6,460 bases of DNA from Gammaproteobacteria bacterium (GTDB lineage Bacteria; Pseudomonadota; Gammaproteobacteria; Thiohalomonadales; Thiohalomonadaceae). Location of the stretch: NCBI GenBank assembly GCA_026193675.1, contig JAPHSO010000353.1, positions 1-6,460 of the forward strand, written 5' to 3'. Both the position numbers and the translations under genes were made by a program. Each line of letters opens with the position of its first letter. Position 1 is the first letter of the stretch. The notes below the pieces were generated by a model. That model was not told where the DNA came from and did no database searches. It saw only the letters and a program-made list of their open reading frames with translations. Positions 1 through 6,460 of the stretch are shown one piece after another.

Positions 1-588
1 CTCTCTCTGTGGATGACCAAGTACTACATGACAACCTATGGTCACGGTATTCAGGATGCTGCACTGCTCGCCGCTATCTTTGTACTCCCCTCAGGCATCA
101 TTCGTGCACTGGGTGGCTGGCTCTCAGATAAGTTTGGTGCCCATAAGGTGACCTACTGGGTGATGTGGTCGTCGGCAATCTGCCTGTTCATCATGTCATA
201 TCCAGAAACTGACCTGACCATTGCGACTCGCAGTGGAGATCCAATCACCTGGAATCTCGGTGTTAATGAGTATGTATTCACTGCGCTGCTATTTATTGTC
301 GGTATCGCCTGGGGCTTTGGTAAGGCGTCGGTCTTCAAATATCTCTCAGATGAGTACCCAGACAGAATTGGCACCATGTCAGGTGTGGTAGGTCTTGCCG
401 GCGGTATGGGTGGTTTCACGCTGCCAATCCTGTTCGGTGTGATGCTCGACTACACCGGTGTTGCAACAACCGCTTTCATGCTGCTCTACGGCATCACCAT
501 TGTCTCGATTATGTGGATGCAGTGGTCTGGTGAATCTCAACGAGACCGTGAGATGCGTACGCAGTTTGGCCCGGATGTGATGGAGTAG
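1..588 (+). CDS. narK1: NarK1-type nitrate transporter (MFS), C-terminal part, 5' cut by window start
   Basis: The frame is already open at base 1 (Leu-Ser-Leu-Trp before the first Met at 13), so that Met is internal and the gene starts outside the window. The visible 195 residues match the C-terminal half of NarK1-type nitrate porters of the major facilitator superfamily, about half of a roughly 430-residue family. Seen: the end of one membrane helix, then helices near residues 20-40, 52-68, 90-113, 126-149 and 156-172. Arg35 (nt 103-105) precedes the MFS loop motif GGWLSDKFG (38-46) and is the expected counterpart of the substrate-binding Arg of the C-terminal half. FGKASVFKY (106-114) and the glycine-rich AGGMGGFTLPILFG (133-146) form the nitrate-signature region. 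Family knowledge: NarK1 proteins are thought to be proton-coupled nitrate importers in the inner membrane. The protein ends in a short charged cytoplasmic tail, and narK2 follows after 73 bp. The NarK1 rather than NarK2 assignment rests on similarity recalled by eye and on gene order. Confidence 0.9.
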   Translation, partial: LSLWMTKYYMTTYGHGIQDAALLAAIFVLPSGIIRALGGWLSDKFGAHKVTYWVMWSSAICLFIMSYPETDLTIATRSGDPITWNLGVNEYVFTALLFIVGIAWGFGKASVFKYLSDEYPDRIGTMSGVVGLAGGMGGFTLPILFGVMLDYTGVATTAFMLLYGITIVSIMWMQWSGESQRDREMRTQFGPDVME

Positions 589-601
589 TCATAAGACTAC
601 T
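584..601 (+). terminator. Small hairpin over the narK1 stop codon followed by a T-run (possible weak attenuator)
   Basis: A perfect 7-bp inverted repeat, AGTAGTC (584-590) and GACTACT (595-601), encloses an ATAA loop and covers the narK1 stop codon at 586-588. Seven bases later there is a run of six T (609-614). The stem has only three G-C pairs and the T-run does not abut it, so a strong intrinsic terminator is unlikely. Partial attenuation or protection of the upstream message is the most that can be inferred. Confidence 0.35.
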
Positions 602-617
602 GCATAAGTTTTTTAAG

Positions 618-635
618 AAATTTCGATAGAAATTT
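618..635 (+). repeat. AT-rich inverted repeat in the narK1-narK2 spacer
   Basis: AAATTTC (618-624) and GAAATTT (629-635) form a perfect 7-bp stem with a GATA loop, 12 bp upstream of the narK2 ribosome binding site at 648. The stem has a single G-C pair, so the RNA structure would be weak. It could equally be a DNA-level dyad or chance in AT-rich sequence. It does not match an FNR or NarL consensus. Confidence 0.3.
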
Positions 636-647
636 TAGTTTACCCAA

Positions 648-654
648 AAGAGGA
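648..654 (+). promoter_or_regulatory. Ribosome binding site of narK2
   Basis: AAGAGGA lies 7 bases before the ATG at 662, a normal distance for a Shine-Dalgarno site. It fixes the narK2 start, which is also supported by the family-like N-terminus beginning at that Met. Confidence 0.8.
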
Positions 655-661
655 TAATAGT

Positions 662-2266
662 ATGTCTGATTTAACTAAATGGGATCCCGAAGATAGTCAG
701 TTTTGGGAATCCGAAGGAAAGAGAATTGCGAATCGCAATCTCTGGATCTCGATCCCGAGTCTGCTGTGCGGATTTGCGGTGTGGCTCTACTGGGGCATCA
801 TCACAGTACAGATGCTCAACCTTGGTTTTCCATTCGCTAAAGCTGAGCTCTTCACACTGGCAGCGATTGCCGGTCTAACCGGTGCAACACTACGTATTCC
901 AAGTAGTTTCTTTATCCGGATTGCAGGTGGTCGAAACACCATCTTCTTCACCACCGCACTGCTGATGATTCCAGCAATCGGTGCAGGTATTGCGCTGCAA
1001 GATAAGGAGACACCGCTATATGTCTTCCAGATGCTTGCCTTCCTTTCAGGTTTTGGTGGCGGTAACTTTGCATCATCAATGTCCAACATCAGTTTCTTCT
1101 ATCCTAAAAGGATGCAGGGTCTGGCGCTGGGTCTGAATGCCGGTCTTGGAAATGCGGGTGTGACCACCATGCAGATTCTGGTTCCTCTGGTTATGACCAT
1201 GGGTATCTTCGGTGGTGAGGCGATGATCCTCCAATCTAGCTCAGGTACGCTGGTTGGTAAGATTCCTGCAGGTACTGAGACCTATATCCACAATGCCGGT
1301 TTTGTCTGGTTAGTTATTTTGATCCCTCTGGCATTTGCCGGTTGGTTCGGAATGAACAACATCCGTACAGAGCATGTATCTCCTCATATCGGTTCGCCAA
1401 TTGGTGCGATGAGTAAGATCACCATGATGCTGCTGATCGGTTTTGCAACTGCTGCAGCGGGTCTCTACATCATCCTTCCTGCGCCAGTAGGTATCGGTGC
1501 TCCGGGTTGGGTTAAGTGGCCTGTGATTGCCGGCATCCTCTTCTCGACAGTTATGTTGATGAAGATGATTCCTGGCGACATTAAGCCAAATCTACAACGT
1601 CAGTTTAAGATCTTCAGCAACAAGCACACCTGGGTAATGAGTATTATCTATACCATGACCTTTGGTAGCTTCATCGGTTACTCAGCCGGTTTCGCTCTGG
1701 CAATCAAAGTTGTATTTGGCTTCCAGCATGTCGAAGTTGACGGCATGATGACCCACAATCTGGCCAATCCTAATGGACCTTCTGCACTGATGTATGCGTG
1801 GATGGGACCTTTCATTGGTGCTCTGATTCGCCCAGTGGGTGGTTGGATTGCCGATAAGATGGGTGGTGCACGTGTAACTCAATATGTTGCGATTGCGATG
1901 ATTGGTAGTGCGCTTGGTGTGGCTTATTACCTGAAGGCTGCATACGCTTCAGCAACACCTGAAGAGTTCTTTGTTCCTTTCTTCATCCTGTTCCTGATTC
2001 TGTTCGCAGCTACCGGTATTGGTAACGGTTCTACTTTCCGTACCATTTCACAGGTATTTGATAAAGAGCAGGCTGGCCCTGTACTGGGTTGGACATCAGC
2101 AGTAGCCGCATATGGCGCATTCCTGATTCCTAAAATCTTTGGTGAGCAGATCAAGGCTACTACTCCTGAGAATGCACTTTACGGTTTTGCAATCTTCTAT
2201 GGAGTCTGTCTGGTTCTTAATTGGTGGTACTACATGCGCCCAAGTGCAGAGTTCCACAATCCATAA
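662..2266 (+). CDS. narK2: NarK2-type nitrate/nitrite transporter (MFS) with extended central region
   Basis: Complete 534-residue membrane protein of the NarK family, thought to exchange cytoplasmic nitrite for external nitrate and so remove the toxic product of NarGHI. The start is supported by a Shine-Dalgarno site and by an N-terminus resembling E. coli NarK (W-x-PED-x2-FW near residues 7-15, then RNLWISIP). Substrate-site residues are present: Arg78 in GATLRIP and Arg390 in GALIRPVGG, the counterparts of E. coli NarK Arg89 and Arg305. Both nitrate signature motifs are present: LGLNAGLGNAGVTTMQ (156-171) and GIGNGSTFRTISQVF (452-466). The MFS motif GGWIADKMGG is at 393-402. The protein is about 70 residues longer than E. 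coli NarK, mainly because residues about 241-315 add two hydrophobic segments (about 253-275 and 286-305) between the two six-helix halves. A smaller insertion lies near 354-374. It sits between narK1 and narG in the same direction. Exchange direction and coupling are inferred from the family. Confidence 0.94.
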   Translation: MSDLTKWDPEDSQFWESEGKRIANRNLWISIPSLLCGFAVWLYWGIITVQMLNLGFPFAKAELFTLAAIAGLTGATLRIPSSFFIRIAGGRNTIFFTTALLMIPAIGAGIALQDKETPLYVFQMLAFLSGFGGGNFASSMSNISFFYPKRMQGLALGLNAGLGNAGVTTMQILVPLVMTMGIFGGEAMILQSSSGTLVGKIPAGTETYIHNAGFVWLVILIPLAFAGWFGMNNIRTEHVSPHIGSPIGAMSKITMMLLIGFATAAAGLYIILPAPVGIGAPGWVKWPVIAGILFSTVMLMKMIPGDIKPNLQRQFKIFSNKHTWVMSIIYTMTFGSFIGYSAGFALAIKVVFGFQHVEVDGMMTHNLANPNGPSALMYAWMGPFIGALIRPVGGWIADKMGGARVTQYVAIAMIGSALGVAYYLKAAYASATPEEFFVPFFILFLILFAATGIGNGSTFRTISQVFDKEQAGPVLGWTSAVAAYGAFLIPKIFGEQIKATTPENALYGFAIFYGVCLVLNWWYYMRPSAEFHNP

Positions 2267-2285
2267 ATATTAAAGTTGTAAACCT

Positions 2286-2320
2286 GGGCAGCTCCCGGCC
2301 TGTAGCTATGGGAACTGCCC
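2286..2320 (+). terminator. GC-rich inverted repeat downstream of narK2 (possible attenuator or mRNA-end hairpin)
   Basis: GGGCAGCTCCC (2286-2296) pairs with GGGAACTGCCC (2310-2320), giving 10 of 11 pairs with one C-A mismatch and a 13-base loop. It begins 19 bp after the narK2 stop. The following TCCTTATTC is only moderately T-rich, so termination would be incomplete if it occurs. Because narG follows on the same strand, partial termination or protection of the upstream narK message from 3' decay is more plausible than a full operon end. Confidence 0.5.
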
Positions 2321-2333
2321 TCCTTATTCAAAG

Positions 2334-2359
2334 ATGGAGCAGCATTTAGGCTGCTCCAT
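2334..2359 (+). repeat. Perfect 10-bp inverted repeat just upstream of the narG ribosome binding site
   Basis: ATGGAGCAGC (2334-2343) and GCTGCTCCAT (2350-2359) form a perfect 10-bp stem with a 6-base ATTTAG loop; a G-T pair can extend it to 2333/2360. It ends 5 bases before the narG Shine-Dalgarno site and has no T-run after it (AAGCAGGAG follows), so it is not an intrinsic terminator. Its position would place a stable hairpin at or near the 5' end of a processed narG message, which could stabilise it or affect ribosome loading. The structure is seen in the sequence; the role is inferred. Confidence 0.55.
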
Positions 2360-2364
2360 TAAGC

Positions 2365-2370
2365 AGGAGA
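2365..2370 (+). promoter_or_regulatory. Ribosome binding site of narG
   Basis: AGGAGA lies 7 bases before the ATG at 2378, a strong Shine-Dalgarno match at normal spacing. It confirms the narG start, whose product begins MSHFLDKLKFF, like E. coli NarG. Confidence 0.85.
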
Positions 2371-2377
2371 GTAAAAA

Positions 2378-5300
2378 ATGAGTCATTTTCTCGACAAGCT
2401 GAAGTTCTTCAGTAAGACGAAAGAGAGTTTCTCTAAGGGACACGGTATCGTGACCGAAGAGGATCGTCGCTGGGAAGATACTTATCGGGGCCGCTGGCGC
2501 TTCGATAAGATCGTTCGATCTACTCACGGTGTAAACTGTACGGGTGGTTGTTCATGGAAGATTCACGTTAAAAATGGTCTGGTTGCTTTTGAGATGCAGC
2601 AGACCGACTATCCAAGAACCAGAACCGATCTTCCAAACCATGAGCCTCGCGGCTGCCAACGTGGTGCGAGTTTCTCCTGGTATCTCTATAGTCCTCACCG
2701 TATCAAGTATCCACTGATTCGTGGACGTCTTGTAGAGCTCTATCGTCAAGAGCGCAATTCAGGAAAAGATCCTGTCGATGCGTGGGCGGCAATTCAAGCC
2801 GATGCAGGCAAGCGCAAGAGCTATACAGCTGTTCGTGGTCTCGGTGGTTTCGTTCGTGCCGAGTGGGATGAGATGGTTGAGATTATCGCTGCGGCGAACG
2901 TCTACACCATCAAGAAGTGGGGCCCAGATCGTATCTACGGTTTCTCTCCAATTCCTGCTATGTCGATGATCAGTTACGCAGCCGGTTCACGTTATCTCTC
3001 TCTGATTGGTGGCGCGTGTGGTTCGTTCTATGACTGGTACTGTGACCTTCCAGCTGCATCACCACAGGTTTGGGGTGAACAGACAGACGTTCCTGAAGCG
3101 GCTGACTGGTATAACTCGAAGTACATCATTGTCTGTGGCGCTAACCTGCCGATGACCCGTACTCCCGATGCTCACTTTGCGATCGAATCACGTTACAACG
3201 GTACCAAAGTGGTATCAATGGCACCTGACTATGCAGAGTTTGTTAAGTTTGCCGATCTGTGGATGCCGGTGCGTCAGGGTACTGACTCAGCAGCATTTAT
3301 GACTATGGGTCATGTGGCACTCAACGAGTATCACATCAAGCAGCAAGATCCCTACTTCACCGATTACGCTAAGAACTATACTGACCTGCCGATGCAGGTG
3401 ACCCTGCGTAAAGAGGGTGACTACTATGTATCAGATCGATTCCTACGGGCATCTGATTTTGATAACAACATGGGCCAGGATAATAATCCAGAGTGGAAGA
3501 CGGTTATCTTTGACAGCAAGTCAAACTCATATGTCACTCCAAACGGTTCAGTTGGATTCCGTTGGGGCGAAGAGGGTAAGTGGAATACACTGCAAAAGAA
3601 TGGTCTAGACGGTTCAGAGATCGATGCGGAACTCAGCTGCATCGATAACAAAGATGATGTCGTCACTGTCGCTTTCCCACACTTCACTCCTGGTGAAGGT
3701 GATCTGATTATGCGCAGTATCCCTGTGCGTAAGCTGATGATTGATGGTCAAGAGACTATGGTCACATCAGTATTTGATATGACTGTGGCTCAGTACGGTA
3801 TTAACCGTGGCCTCGGTGATAACACCGCTACCGGTTATGACGATGTATCTTGTCCTTACACTCCGGCCTGGGGTGAGAAGGTTACCGGTATTAAGGCGGC
3901 TGACCTTGAGCGTACCGGTCGTGAGTTTGCTGAAAATGCCTCGAAGACCAAAGGTAAGTCGATGGTCATCATGGGTGCGGCGATTAACCACTGGTATCAC
4001 AATGACCTCGGTTATCGTTCAATCATGAACATCCTCCATTTCTGTGGATGTGTTGGTCAAAGTGGTGGTGGCTGGGCTCACTATGTGGGGCAGGAGAAGC
4101 TACGTCCTCAAGCGGGTTGGGCACCAATTGCCTTCGCACTCGATTGGCATCGTCCACCACGTCACATGAATTCGACCACCTACTGGTACTACCATACCGA
4201 TCAGTGGCGCTATGAGCGTGTTGAGGCCGATAACATTATGGCTGCAACTGCTAAAGCCAAGTACAAAGGCTATCAGTTGGCTGACTACAACGTTGTATCG
4301 CAACGTCTGGGTTGGTTGCCATCAGCGCCGCACTTTAATAAGAATCCGATTGAGATTGTTAAAGAGGCCGAAGCTGCAGGTGCGACAGATGAAGCCGGTG
4401 TCTCTAGCTACATGGCAGATAAACTCAAGAGCGGCGATCTCGCCTTTGCTTGTGAGGATATCGATGCGCCAGAGAACCATCCTCGTAACCTGTTTGTATG
4501 GCGTGCCAATCTAATTGGTTGTTCTGCAAAGGGTCATGAGTACTTCCTCAAGCATCTGCTCGGTGCTCAGAACGGTGTTCTGCAAGAGGGTGTTGAGGGT
4601 GCCGACTCGAAAGAGATTAAATGGCATCCAGATGCGCCGACCGGAAAGCTGGACTTGATGGTCGACATCAACTTCCGTCTTAACTCAACCGGTGCCTACT
4701 CAGACATCATTCTTCCTACTGCAACCTGGTATGAGAAGTCTGACCTTAACACCACCGATATGCATCCATTCGTTCATCCTCTGGATGCGGCGATTGACCC
4801 TGCATTTGAGTCGAAGACCGACTGGCAGATCTTTAAGACTATCGCCAAGCGTTTCTCTGAACTTGCAGCGGTACATCTCGGTACTGTTAAAGATGTTGTC
4901 TCACTGCCTATGCAGCATGACACCCCTGGAGCACTTGCACAGCCCCTGGGTCAGGTTAAAGACTGGAAGAAGGGCGAATGTGACCTGATTCCCGGCAAGA
5001 CTGCTCCAATGTTTAAAGTGGTTGAGCGTGACTACGCCAACACCTACAAGAAGTACACCTCTGTAGGCCCACTGATGAACAAGCTGGGTAACAACATCAA
5101 AGGTCTCGACTGGAATACCGATCTTGAGATTGAGCAGCTCAAAGAGCTCAACGGTGTCATTAAGGAAGAGGGTATCTCTAAAGGTCTGCCATCACTGATG
5201 GAAGATATCGCAGTTTGCGATACCGTTCTGCAGATGGCGCCTGAGACCAACGGTGAGGTTGCACACAAGTCCTGGTCAGCACTTTCAGTGAAGACAGGTA

Positions 5301-6136
5301 TTGATCATAGCCACCTTTACGAAGGTCGCCATGAGGAGAAGATCCGCTACCGTGATATTCAGGCACAACCCCGTAAGATCATTACCGCGCCAACATGGTC
5401 TGGTATCGAATCTGAAGAGGTGAGCTACAACGCCGGTTACACCAATATCCATGAGCACATCCCTTATCGGACCCTGACAGGACGTGCATCGTTCTATCTC
5501 GATCACGAGTGGATGCTCGACTTTGGTGAAGGTCTCTGCTGTTACCGTCCTCCTGAGGATCTCGGTGCACTGAAGAATCTTCCTGCTGCCATTCGCACTA
5601 AACTCGATAATAAGCAGGCGCTAGAGCTGAACTGGATCACACCACACTCCAAGTGGGGTATTCACTCTTCATACCAGGATAACCTGCGTATGCTGACGCT
5701 GTTCCGTGGTGGCCCCTACTTCTGGGTTAACGAGGAAGAGGCTGCAACCATCGGTCTGTCTGATAATGACTGGGTTGAAGCGGTGAACTCGAATGGTGCA
5801 ACTGTGGCACGTGTTGTTGTATCACAACGTGTACCGAAGGGTATGGCGATTATGTATCACGCACAGGAGAAGAACGTAAACGTTCCTGGCTCTAATACCA
5901 CCGGTAAGCGTGGCGGTATTTTGAACTCAGTAACCAAGGTTGTGGTGAAACCGACCAATATGATTGGTGGTTATGCGCAGCTTTCATACGCCTTCAACTA
6001 CTACGGAACTGTCGGTTCGCAGCGTGATGAGATGGTCATAGTTCATAAAATTGAGGATAAGGATGTTGACTGGCTCGAAAGACCGTTAACACCTGAGCGT
6101 GAAAAGCAACCACACCCTCCTGGGATTAATAACTAA
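2378..6136 (+). CDS. narG: Respiratory nitrate reductase alpha subunit NarG (Mo-bisMGD catalytic subunit)
   Basis: Complete 1252-residue protein, essentially the usual length (E. coli NarG about 1247). It is the catalytic subunit of the membrane-bound quinol:nitrate oxidoreductase, reducing nitrate to nitrite at a molybdenum bis-MGD cofactor on the cytoplasmic side. Seen: the N-terminal FS0 [4Fe-4S] motif His50-x3-Cys54-x3-Cys58-x34-Cys93, where the His ligand marks NarG; and YCDLPAASPQVWGEQTD with Asp223 at the position of E. coli Mo-ligand Asp222. NHWYH lies at 537-541 and the glycine-rich VGQSGGGWAHYVGQEK at 559-574, in the cofactor-binding core. The C-terminal molybdopterin-dinucleotide-binding domain spans about 1085-1200. 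Arg30-Arg31 lacks a Tat consensus and a hydrophobic core, so the protein should remain cytoplasmic, as for E. coli NarGHI. No frameshift or missing ligand is seen. narH follows after 27 bp, implying cotranscription. Confidence 0.99.
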   Translation: MSHFLDKLKFFSKTKESFSKGHGIVTEEDRRWEDTYRGRWRFDKIVRSTHGVNCTGGCSWKIHVKNGLVAFEMQQTDYPRTRTDLPNHEPRGCQRGASFSWYLYSPHRIKYPLIRGRLVELYRQERNSGKDPVDAWAAIQADAGKRKSYTAVRGLGGFVRAEWDEMVEIIAAANVYTIKKWGPDRIYGFSPIPAMSMISYAAGSRYLSLIGGACGSFYDWYCDLPAASPQVWGEQTDVPEAADWYNSKYIIVCGANLPMTRTPDAHFAIESRYNGTKVVSMAPDYAEFVKFADLWMPVRQGTDSAAFMTMGHVALNEYHIKQQDPYFTDYAKNYTDLPMQVTLRKEGDYYVSDRFLRASDFDNNMGQDNNPEWKTVIFDSKSNSYVTPNGSVGFRWGEEGKWNTLQKNGLDGSEIDAELSCIDNKDDVVTVAFPHFTPGEGDLIMRSIPVRKLMIDGQETMVTSVFDMTVAQYGINRGLGDNTATGYDDVSCPYTPAWGEKVTGIKAADLERTGREFAENASKTKGKSMVIMGAAINHWYHNDLGYRSIMNILHFCGCVGQSGGGWAHYVGQEKLRPQAGWAPIAFALDWHRPPRHMNSTTYWYYHTDQWRYERVEADNIMAATAKAKYKGYQLADYNVVSQRLGWLPSAPHFNKNPIEIVKEAEAAGATDEAGVSSYMADKLKSGDLAFACEDIDAPENHPRNLFVWRANLIGCSAKGHEYFLKHLLGAQNGVLQEGVEGADSKEIKWHPDAPTGKLDLMVDINFRLNSTGAYSDIILPTATWYEKSDLNTTDMHPFVHPLDAAIDPAFESKTDWQIFKTIAKRFSELAAVHLGTVKDVVSLPMQHDTPGALAQPLGQVKDWKKGECDLIPGKTAPMFKVVERDYANTYKKYTSVGPLMNKLGNNIKGLDWNTDLEIEQLKELNGVIKEEGISKGLPSLMEDIAVCDTVLQMAPETNGEVAHKSWSALSVKTGIDHSHLYEGRHEEKIRYRDIQAQPRKIITAPTWSGIESEEVSYNAGYTNIHEHIPYRTLTGRASFYLDHEWMLDFGEGLCCYRPPEDLGALKNLPAAIRTKLDNKQALELNWITPHSKWGIHSSYQDNLRMLTLFRGGPYFWVNEEEAATIGLSDNDWVEAVNSNGATVARVVVSQRVPKGMAIMYHAQEKNVNVPGSNTTGKRGGILNSVTKVVVKPTNMIGGYAQLSYAFNYYGTVGSQRDEMVIVHKIEDKDVDWLERPLTPEREKQPHPPGINN

Positions 6137-6149
6137 GTTCTGGACTATT

Positions 6150-6156
6150 AAGAGGA
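6150..6156 (+). promoter_or_regulatory. Ribosome binding site of narH
   Basis: AAGAGGA lies 7 bases before the ATG at 6164, the same site and spacing as at narK2. It sits inside the 27-bp narG-narH gap, which has no visible hairpin, so the two subunits are probably translated from one uninterrupted message. Confidence 0.8.
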
Positions 6157-6163
6157 AAATTTT

Positions 6164-6460
6164 ATGAAAATTCGCGCACAAATCGCAATGGTCCTGAACC
6201 TTGATAAATGTATCGGTTGTCATACATGTTCAGTGACCTGTAAAAATATCTGGACCAACAGAAAGGGTGTCGAGTACGCCTGGTTCAACAACGTTGAAAG
6301 TAAGCCCGGTATCGGATTCCCTAAAGAGTGGGAGAATCAGGATAAGTGGAATGGCGGTTGGGTAAAGCAGGGCAACGGCATTGAGCTGAAGTCCGGTGGC
6401 CGCATCAGTAAGCTGCTAAATATCTTTGCCAACCCCGATATGCCAGAGATCGACGACTAC
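6164..6460 (+). CDS. narH: Respiratory nitrate reductase beta subunit NarH (iron-sulfur), 5' part, cut by window end
   Basis: The first 99 residues of NarH (family about 510), in frame to the last base of the window. NarH carries electrons from the cytochrome b subunit NarI to NarG through one [3Fe-4S] and three [4Fe-4S] clusters and lies on the cytoplasmic face of the membrane. Seen: the start MKIRAQIAMVLNLDKCIGCH is close to the E. coli NarH start. The first ferredoxin motif is complete as Cys16-x2-Cys19-x2-Cys22-x3-Cys26. EYAWFNNVESKPGIGFP and, at the window end, IFANPDMPEIDDY are NarH blocks. The remaining cysteine motifs lie beyond the window. Identity is secure; integrity of the whole gene cannot be judged. 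narJ and narI are expected next from the conserved operon order. Confidence 0.98.
   Translation, partial: MKIRAQIAMVLNLDKCIGCHTCSVTCKNIWTNRKGVEYAWFNNVESKPGIGFPKEWENQDKWNGGWVKQGNGIELKSGGRISKLLNIFANPDMPEIDDY

Noticed and set aside
13..588. Met at 13 as a true start of a short 191-residue transporter
   Set aside because: The frame is open to base 1 with family-like residues, no Shine-Dalgarno site is visible, and the protein would lack half the MFS fold. It is a gene cut by the window edge.
641..647. TACCCAA as a NarL heptamer
   Set aside because: It misses the last consensus base, is a single copy, and lies next to the ribosome binding site with no FNR-like TTGAT-N4-ATCAA dyad in either spacer. 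A single near-match is expected by chance.
653..658. GATAAT as a -10 element of an internal narK2 promoter
   Set aside because: It overlaps the Shine-Dalgarno site and almost touches the start codon, and there is no credible -35 element about 17 bp upstream.
2462..2474. Arg-Arg near NarG residues 30-31 as a Tat signal
   Set aside because: The context is Asp-Arg-Arg-Trp-Glu-Asp with no following hydrophobic core, and it aligns with the ordinary cytoplasmic NarG N-terminus.
2324..2527. Minus-strand ORF spanning the narK2-narG spacer and the narG start
   Set aside because: It overlaps the conserved narG N-terminus, resembles no known protein, and its open frame across the hairpin region is explained by chance.
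3417..4988. Several + and - strand ORFs of 60-100 codons within narG in other frames
   Set aside because: They lie wholly inside a conserved coding region, have low-complexity Ser/Leu/Arg-rich composition typical of frame shadows, and show no recognisable domain.

Overview
The window is a continuous stretch of a respiratory nitrate reductase operon, read entirely on the + strand: narK1 (3' part) - narK2 - narG (complete) - narH (5' part). Protein similarity recalled from memory places it in Proteobacteria. The NarG and NarH sequences follow the E. coli NarG/NarH pattern almost block for block, and the narK1-narK2-narGHJI order is the one known from denitrifying or nitrate-respiring gammaproteobacteria such as Pseudomonas. 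Base composition looks intermediate (near 50% GC by eye), so a high-GC pseudomonad is unlikely. A marine or sulfur/methyl-oxidising gammaproteobacterium is possible, but genus cannot be settled from this sequence.

Layout: 1-588 is the C-terminal half of a NarK1-type nitrate transporter, cut by the window start. Next come 73 bp of AT-rich spacer with two small hairpins and a T-run. 662-2266 is a complete NarK2-type nitrate/nitrite transporter with an additional hydrophobic hairpin in its central loop. A 111-bp spacer follows with two strong tandem inverted repeats. 2378-6136 is a complete narG of normal length, with all FS0 cluster ligands and the Mo-ligand Asp present. After 27 bp, narH starts at 6164 and is cut by the window end; its first four-cysteine ferredoxin motif is intact. 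narJ and narI are expected downstream, and the operon promoter and any regulators upstream, but none of these is in view.

Together the genes encode nitrate import (NarK1, family role H+/nitrate symport), nitrate/nitrite exchange (NarK2), and the cytoplasmic catalytic (NarG, Mo-bisMGD) and electron-transfer (NarH, FeS) subunits. With NarI these form the membrane quinol:nitrate oxidoreductase that supports anaerobic respiration on nitrate. I found no mobile element, CRISPR array, RNA gene or novel multi-gene system. The points worth a second look are the extended NarK2 topology and the intercistronic hairpins, which may set different expression levels for transporter and enzyme.
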